The position numbers and the translations under genes are program-made. A stretch of 64,000 nt of DNA, taken from contig CAWAPS010000024.1 of assembly GCA_963783945.1 (NCBI GenBank), positions 434,001 through 498,000 on the forward strand, read 5' to 3'. The stretch comes from CAWAPS01 sp963783945. Lineage in GTDB: Bacteria > Actinomycetota > Acidimicrobiia > Acidimicrobiales > Palsa-688. This document shows, in pieces, positions 17,493-26,641 of the stretch (position 1 is the first letter of the stretch; the number at the start of each line of letters is the position of its first letter). The notes below the pieces were generated by a model that saw nothing but the letters and a program-made list of their open reading frames with translations, had not been told where the DNA came from and made no database searches.

Positions 17493-18683
17493 TCAGCGGA
17501 TCGCAGCCGGGAGGGTCTGCCACCCTCGGACGACGGTCGTAGTCGCCATGGTGGCGTTGGCGGAGTCGATCTCCCAATCAGGGAAGCGCTTGAGGATCTC
17601 TTCCAAGGCTATGCGGCCTTCAGCCCGTGCTAGCGAAGCGCCCAGGCAGAAGTGGATCCCGAACCCGAAAGTGAGGTGCTGGGCGAGCGAGCGGGTGACG
17701 TCAAATCGGTCCCCATCGGGAAACCTCCGCTCATCCCGGTTCGCCGAACCCAAGATGAAGAGAATGGTGCTGCCGGCAGGCACGGTCTTGCCGTGGTGCT
17801 CCACGTCGCGGAGGACATAGCGAGCCGACGCCAAGCCGGGGGGTTCGCAGCGGAGGATCTCCTCGATGGCGTTCGGCACCAATGACGGATCCTCGACCAG
17901 CAGGCGACGCTGGTCCGGATGGTCCCCGAGGAGTTTGCCGATCCACCCGATCAGCCGCCCGGTGGTCTCGTTGCCGGCGACCGTCAGGACATTGATGTAG
18001 GTCAGCAACTCGCGGCGCGTGAGCCGGCGACGAGTTCCCGTCTCGTCCTCGAATTCCGCCTGCAGCAGGTCCGTCATCAGGTCGTCCGAGGGATGCTTCG
18101 TCCGCCATTCGACGTAGTCGGCAAACACGGCACCGTCGATCATGTCCTCCGAGGGCTCCCAAGGCTCGCCGGGCTTGGATTCGAGCGTGCCGTCGGCCCA
18201 GGCCTTGATGGCATCCTGATCCTGCTCCGGTATGCCAAGGAGCAACCCGATCATCCGCATCGGCATCTTGTCGCCGAGGTCCAGCATGAAGTCGAAGTTG
18301 TCGGCACCGACCAGAGGGTCGAGGCATCGAGCGCAGTACTCGCGGATGCGCGGATCGAGACCGTTCATCCGCTTTGGTGTAAAGACCCTTGACAACATTG
18401 ATCGCCGCGAGGTGTGAAGCGGAGGGTCCTCGAATATCAAGCTGCCCGGCGGGAACTGTATGCCGCTCTTGATCTGGTCAAGCGAGGCGCCGCGGCTCAT
18501 GCTATATGAATCCCTTGCCGCCAGCGCGCGCTCCACGTCGTCGTAGAGGCTTAGCGCATAAAAGTCGAACCGCTCATTGAAATAGAGCGGCGCTTCCTCT
18601 CGCAGCCGACGGAACACCGGGTATGGGTCCCGGTAGATCTCGACGTCGTAGGGGTCGTAATACACATCGCTGAGGAGATCCAT
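17493..18683 (-). CDS. Cytochrome P450, paralog of 13351-14547
   Basis: A 396-aa soluble P450 with I-helix TVAGNETTG, K-helix EEILR and heme loop FGFGIHFCLGAS (Cys near residue 345). GGAGGAAGAG precedes ATG 18683 at good spacing. It shares long identical blocks with the P450 at 13351 (VFRRLREEAPLY, LSRVFTPKRM, RFPDWE), so the two arose by duplication and may oxidise successive positions or related substrates. The small SCP2-like gene follows by 9 bp. No ferredoxin gene is adjacent; the nearest flavin reductase candidate is the SIP-type gene upstream at 18862. Confidence 0.95.
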   Translation of the reverse strand: MDLLSDVYYDPYDVEIYRDPYPVFRRLREEAPLYFNERFDFYALSLYDDVERALAARDSYSMSRGASLDQIKSGIQFPPGSLIFEDPPLHTSRRSMLSRVFTPKRMNGLDPRIREYCARCLDPLVGADNFDFMLDLGDKMPMRMIGLLLGIPEQDQDAIKAWADGTLESKPGEPWEPSEDMIDGAVFADYVEWRTKHPSDDLMTDLLQAEFEDETGTRRRLTRRELLTYINVLTVAGNETTGRLIGWIGKLLGDHPDQRRLLVEDPSLVPNAIEEILRCEPPGLASARYVLRDVEHHGKTVPAGSTILFILGSANRDERRFPDGDRFDVTRSLAQHLTFGFGIHFCLGASLARAEGRIALEEILKRFPDWEIDSANATMATTTVVRGWQTLPAAIR

Positions 18684-18861
18684 CGTGAGACTCTTCCTCC
18701 TGGTGAGGGGCGACGAAACCTGTGCTCATCACGGCACTGATAAATAAAGGTAGAACTCGATGGCTTGCAGTCCGCGTGCCAGATTCTACCACCTGAGGGG
18801 TGGGCCGTCGGCGAGTGCAGCCTCTGATTCACGTCGACAGGAGCCCACGACGGCCGGAGAC

Positions 18862-20001
18862 TCAGATGTCGACCGGGTCTCCGGAGTGAGCCCGGTGCCG
18901 CCAATACGCCATGAGCTGCACCCACTCCCGCGGGAAGCCGAGCTCCCTGCGAAAGTACTTGCGGACGGCCGTCATGGCCCGGCTCTCGCCCGCGCCCCAG
19001 ATGAAGGGAGTGCCGGAGGGCAGGGGGGCGGCCCGCACCGCGTCAGCCAGCAGCGTGGTCGTCCCGGGTGGGGCACCACGCCGGTACACCCAGGTCACGT
19101 CGATGTTCGGCAAGGAAGGCAGGGCGTGACGCTCGTCCTCGTTGTCCACTTCGGCGAAGACGAGCACCGGCGCAGAGGACCCGAGCGATTCGAGGATTCG
19201 TCCGGTTGCGGGGAGCCCGGTGTCGTCGACCGCTACTAGATGCCAATCGGTGCCGGCGGGTGGCACCCACCCCTCCCGTGGCCCCCACAGGGCCAGCGGG
19301 TCGCCCGGCTTTGCACGCGCCGCCCACGCCGAGGCCGGTCCGGCGTCGCCGTGCAGCACGCATAACAGGTCGATCTCGTGCCCGTCGGGTCGCCAGGCCC
19401 GCACGGTGTAGAACGCGCCAACTGGCCGGATGTCCGCCGGCATCCCCTGGGCAGCTACCCAACTGAACGGTCCATCGAACGTGAGCTCGTCGCGCCCCGG
19501 AGGCGGGAGTACGGCATAAAAGAACGTGTCCGGCCCGAGCGGTTCAAACTTCTCCAGGTCGCTGCCACCCACAGTGATCCGACGGAGATGAGGGTTTATA
19601 TCCTCCACCGCCAAGACGGACGCGAAGAACGTCCGTTGAGACGAGATGACGGCCCAGGACTCCTCCGCCGAGGTGGTCCCAGCTTCGCCCGACTCGGCCC
19701 GAGCGTGGAACACCAGCCCGAACGTGGCTGGGATCAGGTCGGCTGGCTCCGTGATCGGCGACTCGTACTCGACAAAGACGCGTACCTTCTCGCCCGAATC
19801 GACGGTCAGCTCGAGCTCGGCGCCGCGATAGTCGAGGCGCGCCGCTCGCCCCTGCACCGCGTCCGGTCGACCTCCAAGGACCCGCCCGACGAACAACAGG
19901 GAATCCTCGTAGATGACGTTGAAATCACCAACCAGGTCCTTGGCCTGTTCGGCAAACGCCACTTCGATGTCCCTGTTCGCATCCGATCCAGTCGCGCTCA
20001 T
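18862..20001 (-). CDS. Siderophore-interacting (SIP)-type FAD/NAD(P)H reductase with N-terminal extension
   Basis: A 379-aa protein. Residues about 125-379 match the SIP family: FASVLAVEDINPHLRRITVGG, FAD-binding YTVRAW, and the C-terminal FIWGAGESRAM and YWRHRAH. Family members reduce ferric siderophores using a flavin. The first 120 residues are an extra domain that I do not recognise; it contains VRVFVEYESPIT. It lies upstream of and co-directional with the P450 operon (179 bp gap), so it may serve iron uptake or, speculatively, electron supply to a P450. ATG 20001 seems right as the frame begins acidic and polar there. Confidence 0.85.
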   Translation of the reverse strand: MSATGSDANRDIEVAFAEQAKDLVGDFNVIYEDSLLFVGRVLGGRPDAVQGRAARLDYRGAELELTVDSGEKVRVFVEYESPITEPADLIPATFGLVFHARAESGEAGTTSAEESWAVISSQRTFFASVLAVEDINPHLRRITVGGSDLEKFEPLGPDTFFYAVLPPPGRDELTFDGPFSWVAAQGMPADIRPVGAFYTVRAWRPDGHEIDLLCVLHGDAGPASAWAARAKPGDPLALWGPREGWVPPAGTDWHLVAVDDTGLPATGRILESLGSSAPVLVFAEVDNEDERHALPSLPNIDVTWVYRRGAPPGTTTLLADAVRAAPLPSGTPFIWGAGESRAMTAVRKYFRRELGFPREWVQLMAYWRHRAHSGDPVDI

Positions 20002-20487
20002 TCACACCACCGTATCGGAACCTCGATTACGACTAACAGGTAGCGTCACGGAGATATTCAGGCGGCCGAGCCGGGATGGACCCGGGCATAACCCGGGATG
20101 TCGCATCGGGCCGGTGCGGCATCGTAGACCCATGGATGTGCTGATCCAAAGAGCTATGCCGGTCTACCGAGCTATTCAGGCGGATTGTCGACCTTCTGGA
20201 CGCCCGATTGCCGGATTTCTCGTAGACATTTTGGTTTCTGGGCGTCAAATCGCACAGCAGACGTGCGAATCGACTACGAGAAAACAAAAGTACTACGAGA
20301 AAAACTGGCCCGGCGTCCCAACACGTGACGCAGGTCGGGTCGACCATGTGGGCGGGGCACCGGCGGAGCCTTGCCGCTGTGCCAGCCAGAATCCCCCAGA
20401 AGAGGCCCGCAGCGACGGCCTCGACCGATTCTGACCTCTCTCCCGCCTGGTGGTAGTGCGATCCCGCGGGTGGAAACGAATCCAGGA
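20002..20487. other. Gene-free gap with AT-rich inverted repeat
   Basis: 486 bp between the starts or ends of the SIP and SDR genes. It contains a comparatively AT-rich block (about 20205-20305) with an imperfect inverted repeat, and a direct repeat ATTCAGGCGG near 20055 and 20175. No ORF or RNA gene is recognised. Confidence 0.6.
20215..20303. repeat. Imperfect 24-bp inverted repeat with inner hairpin and CTACGAGAAA copies
   Basis: The left arm (20215-20238) starts ATTTCTCGTAGACATTTTGG. The right arm (20280-20303) is its inverse with a few mismatches. TCGCAC/GTGCGA forms an inner hairpin between them. CTACGAGAAA also occurs at 20274-20283, giving three copies of that decamer in both orientations. 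The AT content is well above the surroundings. Possibilities are a regulatory site, a structured small RNA, or a mobile-element relic. Confidence 0.5.
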
Positions 20488-21360
20488 TCAGTGCGCTGGT
20501 GCCGAGACCCCGAACGACGTCTTCAGCATGGCGCCGGCGTCAACGCGCAGGTTCATGCCAGTCATGTAGCGGGACTCGTCGCTGGCCAGGTAGACCACGA
20601 GATGGCTGATGTCGACCGGGTCGATGAAGGGGATCGGCATAGCCTGCATAGCCGGAAACGCCACGATCGCCTCCTCGCGGGTGGGGTGCTCCAGGTCCGG
20701 TCTGAACGCCCGGTACACGTCCTCGTTATGCAGGAGTTGGGTGTCGCAGTTGGTCGGATGGATAGCGTTGAGCCGGACCATGTGGGGTGCCAGCTGAAGG
20801 GCGAGCACCTCGACGTAGCGGGCCACTGCCTGCTTCGCATAGGCGTAACCGGGTCCTCCAGACGCGCCCGGAGAGATGTTGTCGGCCAAGCCCGGGATCA
20901 TCCCCGCCGTGGAGCCGGTGACGATGATGGACGCTCCGGGCTGGAGGTGAGGAAGAGACACGGCGATGGTGTTCTGGACCCCGAAGAGGTCAACGTCGAC
21001 CACGTCGATGAACGACGAGCACAATGTGATGTCCTTGGCCGGGCAGATGCCGGCATTGGCCACCACCACGTCGAGATGAGCGAACTCTGCGATCGCTTCG
21101 TCGACCACCGACTTCAGCTGCGTCCGGTCCCTTACGTCGGCCTGGCTGGCCAGGATGGGCCGGCCTAGCGCCCTCACCTCCTTGGCCGTCTGAGCCAGGT
21201 CTTCCGGTGTGGACAGCGGGTAGTTCATCGAGTCGATCGGAGCGCAGATGTCGATGGCGACAATGGTCGCTCCCTCCTCGGCCAAACGGACCGCGTGGCT
21301 TCGCCCCTGCCCCCTCGCCGCGCCCGTGATCAGTGCCACCTTGCCGTCCATGCGACCCAT
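20488..21360 (-). CDS. Mycofactocin-type SDR oxidoreductase
   Basis: A 290-aa SDR with TGAARGQGRSHAVRLAEEGA at the nucleotide site and the insertion DICAPIDSMNYPLSTPEDLAQ, which is characteristic of mycofactocin-coupled SDRs (TIGR03971-like). These hold NAD without release and pass electrons to mycofactocin. Catalytic YAYAKQ and VTGST motifs are present. ATG 21360 follows GGGAGGGAGCCG. An upstream open extension to 21504 lacks coding character. It is divergent from the alpha/beta hydrolase at 21573, with about 210 bp between starts. Its presence implies a mycofactocin pathway elsewhere in the genome. Confidence 0.9.
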   Translation of the reverse strand: MGRMDGKVALITGAARGQGRSHAVRLAEEGATIVAIDICAPIDSMNYPLSTPEDLAQTAKEVRALGRPILASQADVRDRTQLKSVVDEAIAEFAHLDVVVANAGICPAKDITLCSSFIDVVDVDLFGVQNTIAVSLPHLQPGASIIVTGSTAGMIPGLADNISPGASGGPGYAYAKQAVARYVEVLALQLAPHMVRLNAIHPTNCDTQLLHNEDVYRAFRPDLEHPTREEAIVAFPAMQAMPIPFIDPVDISHLVVYLASDESRYMTGMNLRVDAGAMLKTSFGVSAPAH

Positions 21361-21572
21361 TTCGGCTCCCTCCCTGTACTTGTGTCGCGTACTGTAGCGC
21401 CTACCCGAGCGGCGCAGACTCGAGGTCTCGGTCGTTCGGCTTGCCACCAGACTCAGGTGTCTACCAGCAGCATGAGCGCGAAGCCGGGACCTACCCTGGG
21501 ACACACCTCGTTCTGCGGCCGGTCCCGCCGAGCGGTCCGGTTAACCAACAAAGTACAACAGGAGAGTGAAAC

Positions 21573-22817
21573 ATGGTCGCGCCCGTGAATTTCGAGGCAC
21601 TGCCCTCCGGGACAAGAGTTGAGCATTTGCCCTTCACCTCGGAGGACGGCGCCCTGTCGGTCGGCTTTCTTTACAGCAAGGGCACTGAGCGAGGGGTGAT
21701 CTGCATAACTCATCCGCGTGGTGGGCTGGAACGGCACTACATGATTCCGAGCATGATCGAAGCGGGCTTCGCCGTGTTCAGCTTCAACCATCGCATGCGG
21801 ACCGACGACTTCGACCTGGTCCATGAAACGCTGCTCCTCGACATCGCCGGCGCCGTCACCATGATGAAAGCCGGGCGCGGCTATGACAGGGTCCTGCTGT
21901 TCGGTAACAGCGGAGGAGGCGGGCCGCTGGGCTACTATCAATGGCAGGCGGAAGCGTCTCCACCCAACCGGTTCACCCATACCCCCGCCGGGGACGAGCT
22001 CGACCTCAACACGTTCGAGCTGCCCCCAGCCGAGGGATTCATATTGCTGGCCGCTGGATTCGGTGAGAGCGTGCATGTCAGCCGGTGGATCGACCCATCG
22101 GTCATAGATGAAACAGATCCCCTGTCTTGCGATCCCGAGCTCGACATGTACAGCAGCAGGAATGGCTACAGGGAGCCACCCGCCTCGAGCGCCTATAGCC
22201 AGGAGTTCCGGCTCCGCTACCGCGCCGCCCAAGCGGCCAGGGTGGCTCGGATCGACGCATATGCCAAGTCTCTGATCAAAGATCAGCGGCGCTATCAAGA
22301 ACAGATGAGGGCACCGGCCTTCTCGGGCCTGCCGGTCGACGAGAGGTCCTACATCGCCCGCCGGGCGTCCGACCACAAGGATGTCCGGCTGTACAGGCTC
22401 ACCGCAGCGCTGGAGAACGCGGACCTGTCGATCTATCCGTCCAAGCGGACGACCGGCTCGTTCATGACTCTGGACACGCACGTCACCAACTATCAGAACG
22501 CAGGCACTCTCGGTTGGAGACGGACACCTCGCGCCTGGCTTTCCGCCACTTCGGGCCTGTCGTCGCGCTGCACCCTGCGTCACGCACTGCCGCATATCCG
22601 GGTGCCGACCCTCGTTGTCGGTTACACGGCTGATCGGGGTATATACCCCGACGACCTCGTGGAGATGCTGTCGGTATCCGCGGCAAGCGACAAACTGCTG
22701 CATCACGTGGACGGTGACCATTTTGGCTTCCCGATCGACGGCTCGAGCGAGTCCGCGCCGCGCCAGACCGTTTCTCGCCACATGACGTCATGGCTGCACG
22801 ACCGCTTCTTAGGGTAA
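21573..22817 (+). CDS. Alpha/beta hydrolase-fold protein
   Basis: A 414-aa cytoplasmic protein with nucleophile elbow LLFGNSGGGGPLG (GxSxG, Ser about 113), ITHPRGG as oxyanion strand, PTLVVGYTADRGIYP as the acid-bearing strand and HVDGDHFGFP carrying the likely catalytic His. It contains a large cap insertion (about residues 180-310). Esterase, lipase or C-C hydrolase activity cannot be distinguished. ATG 21573 follows ACAGGAGAGTG. It lies between the mycofactocin-type SDR (divergent) and the CaiB genes (convergent), in keeping with a catabolic gene set. Confidence 0.85.
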   Translation: MVAPVNFEALPSGTRVEHLPFTSEDGALSVGFLYSKGTERGVICITHPRGGLERHYMIPSMIEAGFAVFSFNHRMRTDDFDLVHETLLLDIAGAVTMMKAGRGYDRVLLFGNSGGGGPLGYYQWQAEASPPNRFTHTPAGDELDLNTFELPPAEGFILLAAGFGESVHVSRWIDPSVIDETDPLSCDPELDMYSSRNGYREPPASSAYSQEFRLRYRAAQAARVARIDAYAKSLIKDQRRYQEQMRAPAFSGLPVDERSYIARRASDHKDVRLYRLTAALENADLSIYPSKRTTGSFMTLDTHVTNYQNAGTLGWRRTPRAWLSATSGLSSRCTLRHALPHIRVPTLVVGYTADRGIYPDDLVEMLSVSAASDKLLHHVDGDHFGFPIDGSSESAPRQTVSRHMTSWLHDRFLG

Positions 22818-22841
22818 TGGGCAGGGACCTCTCCCCTGCTC

Positions 22842-24062
22842 TCAGGACCGGAGCAGTTCCTCGGTGTGCTCGCCCACGAGCGGCGGCCGGCGCTGGACCG
22901 TCCAAGGGGAGGCGCTCATCTTGAACGGCGCACCCGGGTAGCGCACCGTCCGCCCTAGCTCGCCGTGGTCGACCTCGACTTGGAAGCCCCGGGCTACGAA
23001 ATGCTTGTTCTCGTAGGCCTCTTCGGGTGACAGGATGATCCCGACTTGCAGGTCCCGGTCCTGTGCTCCTTCGAAGAAGGTCAGGGCCGGAACGTGCTGG
23101 GCGATGTGTACGAGCGCCGCCCTAACTGCTCCGAAGATGGCCATGACCTCTGGGTCGTCAAAGTCCCTGGCCACGTTTATGCCGCCCCGTTCGATTCCCA
23201 TTTCCAGGAAGAACGCCTCGGGGCAGGTCTCGCGCAGGCTCAACTCGTCCAGCCACTCGAGGAGGACCCTGAAGTCTTTGGCCTCCTGAGGGGGGAAGCC
23301 GGTAGTGACGTACGTGCCGTCCGCCGCTCGGACCTGTACTTCCATCGTGGGTTGCGGTGCTGCGTGCCGCCCTGTCTGCCGGGTGACGGTCTGGCCCGCG
23401 ACCAGGTAGAAGAACGTCCCGCTCTCGGTCGTCACGTTGCAGGCGGCGAACACGCTGACATCGATGTGCTGGCCGACCCCGGTGGCATCCCTGTGCAAGA
23501 GGGCGGTCAGTGTGGCCATGGTGGCATGGACCCCGGCTATCTGCAGCGTCTGGTTGCCCCGCCCGCGCATCGGTGGGAGGGTGTGGTCGTCATAGCCGTT
23601 GAGCCAGGCGATCCCCGAGGAAGCGGTCAGGGTCAGATCCGTCGACGGTCCGGCCGAACGAACGCCGGTCCGGCCATGGCTGGTGACCGACGTCCACAGG
23701 AGCTCCGGCCGGTCGGCCCGAAGGTCGGTGTGGTCTATTCCAGCCGCAGCCAGCCGGCCCGGAGCCTCGCCTTCGAGCACGATGTCGGCACTGGCGACCA
23801 GCCGGCGAAAATCATGCGCCCCACCCGGGCCGTCCAGATCGATGACCACGCTGCGCTTGGAGGTGTTGTAGTACCACCACCAGAGGCTGCGATCGGGATG
23901 GGGTCGGCCGTCGACGAAGGGGCCGAAGGAGCGAGTGAAATGGCCCCCCGGTGGCTCGACCACGACGACGTCAGCCCCGAGATCGGCCAGCAACTTCCCC
24001 GCCCAGGCGGCCCAGAAGCTGGCGAGTTCGACCACCCGGATGCCGGCCAGGGGTCCGCTCAA
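22842..24062 (-). CDS. CaiB/BaiF family CoA transferase (second gene of pair)
   Basis: A 406-aa type III CoA transferase starting MSGPLAGIRVVELASFWAAW, with GADVVVVEPPGG and NTSKRSVVIDLDGPGG typical of the family. The usual catalytic Asp region is TDLTLTASSGIAWLNGY. The ATG at 24062 overlaps the stop of the preceding CaiB gene by four bases (ATGA), so the two are translationally coupled; such pairs often form heteromers or act on paired CoA donors and acceptors. The acyl substrate is unknown. Members activate carnitine, bile acids, oxalate, 2-hydroxy acids or terpenoid acids. Confidence 0.9.
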   Translation of the reverse strand: MSGPLAGIRVVELASFWAAWAGKLLADLGADVVVVEPPGGHFTRSFGPFVDGRPHPDRSLWWWYYNTSKRSVVIDLDGPGGAHDFRRLVASADIVLEGEAPGRLAAAGIDHTDLRADRPELLWTSVTSHGRTGVRSAGPSTDLTLTASSGIAWLNGYDDHTLPPMRGRGNQTLQIAGVHATMATLTALLHRDATGVGQHIDVSVFAACNVTTESGTFFYLVAGQTVTRQTGRHAAPQPTMEVQVRAADGTYVTTGFPPQEAKDFRVLLEWLDELSLRETCPEAFFLEMGIERGGINVARDFDDPEVMAIFGAVRAALVHIAQHVPALTFFEGAQDRDLQVGIILSPEEAYENKHFVARGFQVEVDHGELGRTVRYPGAPFKMSASPWTVQRRPPLVGEHTEELLRS

Positions 24063-25300
24063 AAGACTCCTTCCTCGTCGAGGGAGGCAAACTCTCCCTC
24101 GCTCAGACCGACCAGACCGCAGAACACCTCACGGTTGTGCTGGCCCAGCAGCGGAGCCCCTCGCCGTATCTGCCAGTCCGTCTCCGAAAGGTGAACGGGC
24201 AGGCCGTCCACTCTCACATCGCCGATCTCGGGGTGGTTGGCGGTTGGAAACAGGCCCCACGAAGCGTTGTCCGGGTCGTGGTCTATACGGTCTTCTGACA
24301 TGGCTACCGGTGCCGCTGGTACCCCGGCGTCGACCAGAGTGGTGGCGATCTCTTCCCGGGTTTTGGTCGAGGTCCACGCCGAGATCAGGCGGTCGAGCTC
24401 GTCCTGAGCAGATAGCCGGTCCGAGACCGTCTGCCATCTCCGCTCTCGGGTCCAGGGCTGGCCGCACGCTCGTGACAGACCTGACCAGTCTGCGTCGTCC
24501 CGGCACGAGATGGCGACCCAGCGGTCGTCCTGCGCGGTGGGGTAGATCCCGTGAGGTGCCATGGGCGGCTGGTCGCTGTGATTGGAGTCCGGCATACCGG
24601 GTCTGCGAAGCGGCCGGCCGTTGACCGTGTAGTCGAGCAGATCCGGTCCGGTGAGCCCAAGGCCAGCCTCGGTACAGGACATGTCCACCCACTGGCCCTC
24701 GCCGGTACGGTTACGGTGAGCCAGGGCGGCCAGGACCGCGACCGCCATCAGGTTCGCACCCATGTGGTCCATATGGGAGTAGCCCCAGCCGGCCGGGGCC
24801 GCGTCCGGGGCCCCCACCCCGAAGGTCAGACCGCACACTGCTTGCACCACCGGCCCGAAACTCTTGTAGTAGGAGTACGGACCCGTGTGCCCGAACCCGG
24901 AATTGGACACATAGATGATGTCGTTTCTCACCGTCCGCAGGTCGTCGTAGGAGAATCCCATCCTGGCCATGACCCCGGCCGCGAAGTTCTCCGTGACGAC
25001 GTCTGAGAGGGCGATCAGGCGACGGAGGAGCGACCGCCCCGACTCGAGCCGAAGGTTGATCGTCACCCCGAGCTTCTCCACGTTGTGGTTGTTGAAGCCC
25101 CCACCCATCTCGATGCCCCGGCGCTCATCCACGTGCGGTATGGAACCCCGGATGATGTCCCAGCGTCCTTGACGCACCGGATCCTCCACCCGGATAACCC
25201 GGGCGCCGAAAGCGGCCAGGTACCGGGTGGCACCGGCTCCGGCGAGCTGGCCACTCAAGTCACACACGGTGATATGTCCCAGGGCCGCACTGCCAACCAT
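24059..25300 (-). CDS. CaiB/BaiF family CoA transferase (first gene of pair)
   Basis: A 413-aa type III CoA transferase. Motifs: VCDLSGQLAGAGATRYLAAF, GARVIRVEDPVRQG, NVEKLGVTINLRLESGR, NSGFGHTGPY. ATG 25300 is picked because homologous proteins begin near this point; the frame is open further to 25423 but there is no better start. Its last four bases overlap the start of the second CaiB gene. It follows the AAA ATPase gene on the same strand with 64 bp between. Presumably it moves CoA to a carboxylic acid product of the oxidative enzymes in this region. Confidence 0.88.
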   Translation of the reverse strand: MVGSAALGHITVCDLSGQLAGAGATRYLAAFGARVIRVEDPVRQGRWDIIRGSIPHVDERRGIEMGGGFNNHNVEKLGVTINLRLESGRSLLRRLIALSDVVTENFAAGVMARMGFSYDDLRTVRNDIIYVSNSGFGHTGPYSYYKSFGPVVQAVCGLTFGVGAPDAAPAGWGYSHMDHMGANLMAVAVLAALAHRNRTGEGQWVDMSCTEAGLGLTGPDLLDYTVNGRPLRRPGMPDSNHSDQPPMAPHGIYPTAQDDRWVAISCRDDADWSGLSRACGQPWTRERRWQTVSDRLSAQDELDRLISAWTSTKTREEIATTLVDAGVPAAPVAMSEDRIDHDPDNASWGLFPTANHPEIGDVRVDGLPVHLSETDWQIRRGAPLLGQHNREVFCGLVGLSEGEFASLDEEGVF

Positions 25301-25364
25301 TACAGCCCGGTGACAGTACGCGCCGGACAAAGTCCTGTCAAAGACATCCCGGCCAGTGCCAGAA

Positions 25365-26453
25365 CTAGAGGTACTGGCCGATTGGGTGATCCTGGCCCAC
25401 GGGTGATGGGAGATATCCGCCACGGAGAGCGTACAGGTCCGCCAGAGTCAGCGCGCTGGGCCCCTGGGTCGCGCTGAACCCTAGCCAGGCCGCGGCTTCC
25501 TCGCTATTGAGTGGTCCAATCTCTATCTGTTTCAGGCAGCGCCCAGGGCGCACGACTGCGGGGTGGAAGCGGCTCAAGTCCTCGTTGGTGGTGATGCAGA
25601 TCAGGACGTTGCGGCCCTGTCCGAGCAGCCCATCGGTGAGGTTGAGCAGTCGGCTGAGCGCTTGGCCGACTCCGGCTTTCGCTTCGCAACGCACCACTTC
25701 GTCGCAGTCCTCGAGGACGAGCAGACGCCAGCGGTGGGACCTCTCACCGTTGTCCTCTTCGCTGTTGCCGAGCAGCACCGAGGTGAGGTAACCGGCATCG
25801 CGTAAGAGGAGTTCGGGGTCGAGTATGCAATCGGTGCCGCACCACTCCCGCCACTCATAGGCGAGAGCCCGGACAACGCTGGTCTTGCCCGTCCCCGGTG
25901 GTCCGTGGAGAAGGAGGAGGCGACCGGTCAACTTTTGCGCCGACAAGGCCACGAGCTCGTCGAGCGCTATAGCCGCGCTTGCGGTGTAGTTGCGGCGGAT
26001 CGAGTCCCACGGCGTAACGTCGATGGTCCGCACGGAACGCTGAGCGCCGCGGCTGCCCCAATGCCAGAACCCGACAGGCACGTTAGGCCCCGAAGCTGGG
26101 CACGACTCGGTGGCGCCTGCGCTGACTTCTCTGAGAACGGTGTCCGCCAGGTCCTGGCGGGTTGCGGTGACAATCAGGGTGGCGGTGTTGTCACGCCAAC
26201 GGGTCACCTTGAGCGTCCAGCCTGGACCTTCGGACAACACCACGGTTCGGCCCTGGGCCTGGGCTGACCGGCAGCGGGAGGAGCCTTCCGGAACGAGGGT
26301 GGCTTCGGAACGGACCCGGCTCAGGTGTTGAGATCGGGCGATCGGGTGGCGACCCGCGACGAACGATTCGAGCGCCAGGGCATCGAGGACGTCCCCGGGC
26401 TCGTCAGCGTCGTCGAGGTGGACGACAAACGGAAGTTGATCAGTGGTCTGCAT
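25365..26453 (-). CDS. AAA+ ATPase with N-terminal DUF5925-like domain
   Basis: A 362-aa protein. Residues about 1-150 resemble the DUF5925 domain found in front of actinobacterial AAA proteins (recognised from memory). The AAA core follows: Walker A LLHGPPGTGKTSVVR, Walker B RLLVLEDCDEV, sensor 1 ICITTNEDLSRFHPAV and Arg finger region RPGRC. It is similar to the Cdc48/BCS1-type single AAA module. The partner or substrate is unknown, and its position beside CoA transferase genes does not clarify a role. ATG at 26453. It is divergent from the enoyl-CoA hydratase gene. Confidence 0.85.
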   Translation of the reverse strand: MQTTDQLPFVVHLDDADEPGDVLDALALESFVAGRHPIARSQHLSRVRSEATLVPEGSSRCRSAQAQGRTVVLSEGPGWTLKVTRWRDNTATLIVTATRQDLADTVLREVSAGATESCPASGPNVPVGFWHWGSRGAQRSVRTIDVTPWDSIRRNYTASAAIALDELVALSAQKLTGRLLLLHGPPGTGKTSVVRALAYEWREWCGTDCILDPELLLRDAGYLTSVLLGNSEEDNGERSHRWRLLVLEDCDEVVRCEAKAGVGQALSRLLNLTDGLLGQGRNVLICITTNEDLSRFHPAVVRPGRCLKQIEIGPLNSEEAAAWLGFSATQGPSALTLADLYALRGGYLPSPVGQDHPIGQYL

Positions 26454-26641
26454 AGGTCGTGGGGCGAGAACCGCACCCGGCTATTATCGCCCCAGGTCGG
26501 GCGGCTCGCAGCCGATTTACGAGCTAGGCCAGCCGGTGGATCAAGGTGGACTCTCTGCTTCAACCCCGTGGCTAGACTGCGGGCGATGTGCCGTTCCGCC
26601 ACGAGAGGACCGGTAGGCCGGTCGCGTAAAGGAGCTTTGAT

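Noticed and set aside
20002..20487. tRNA or phage attachment site in the AT-rich gap
   Set aside because: No cloverleaf or tRNA 3' end can be drawn, and no integrase gene is nearby.
21453..22781. 442-codon minus-strand frame across the alpha/beta hydrolase gene
   Set aside because: It overlaps the hydrolase with its GxSxG elbow and good SD; no recognisable motifs in the antisense product.
23046..24194. 382-codon plus-strand frame across the CaiB gene
   Set aside because: Antisense to a clear type III CoA transferase; composition looks non-coding.
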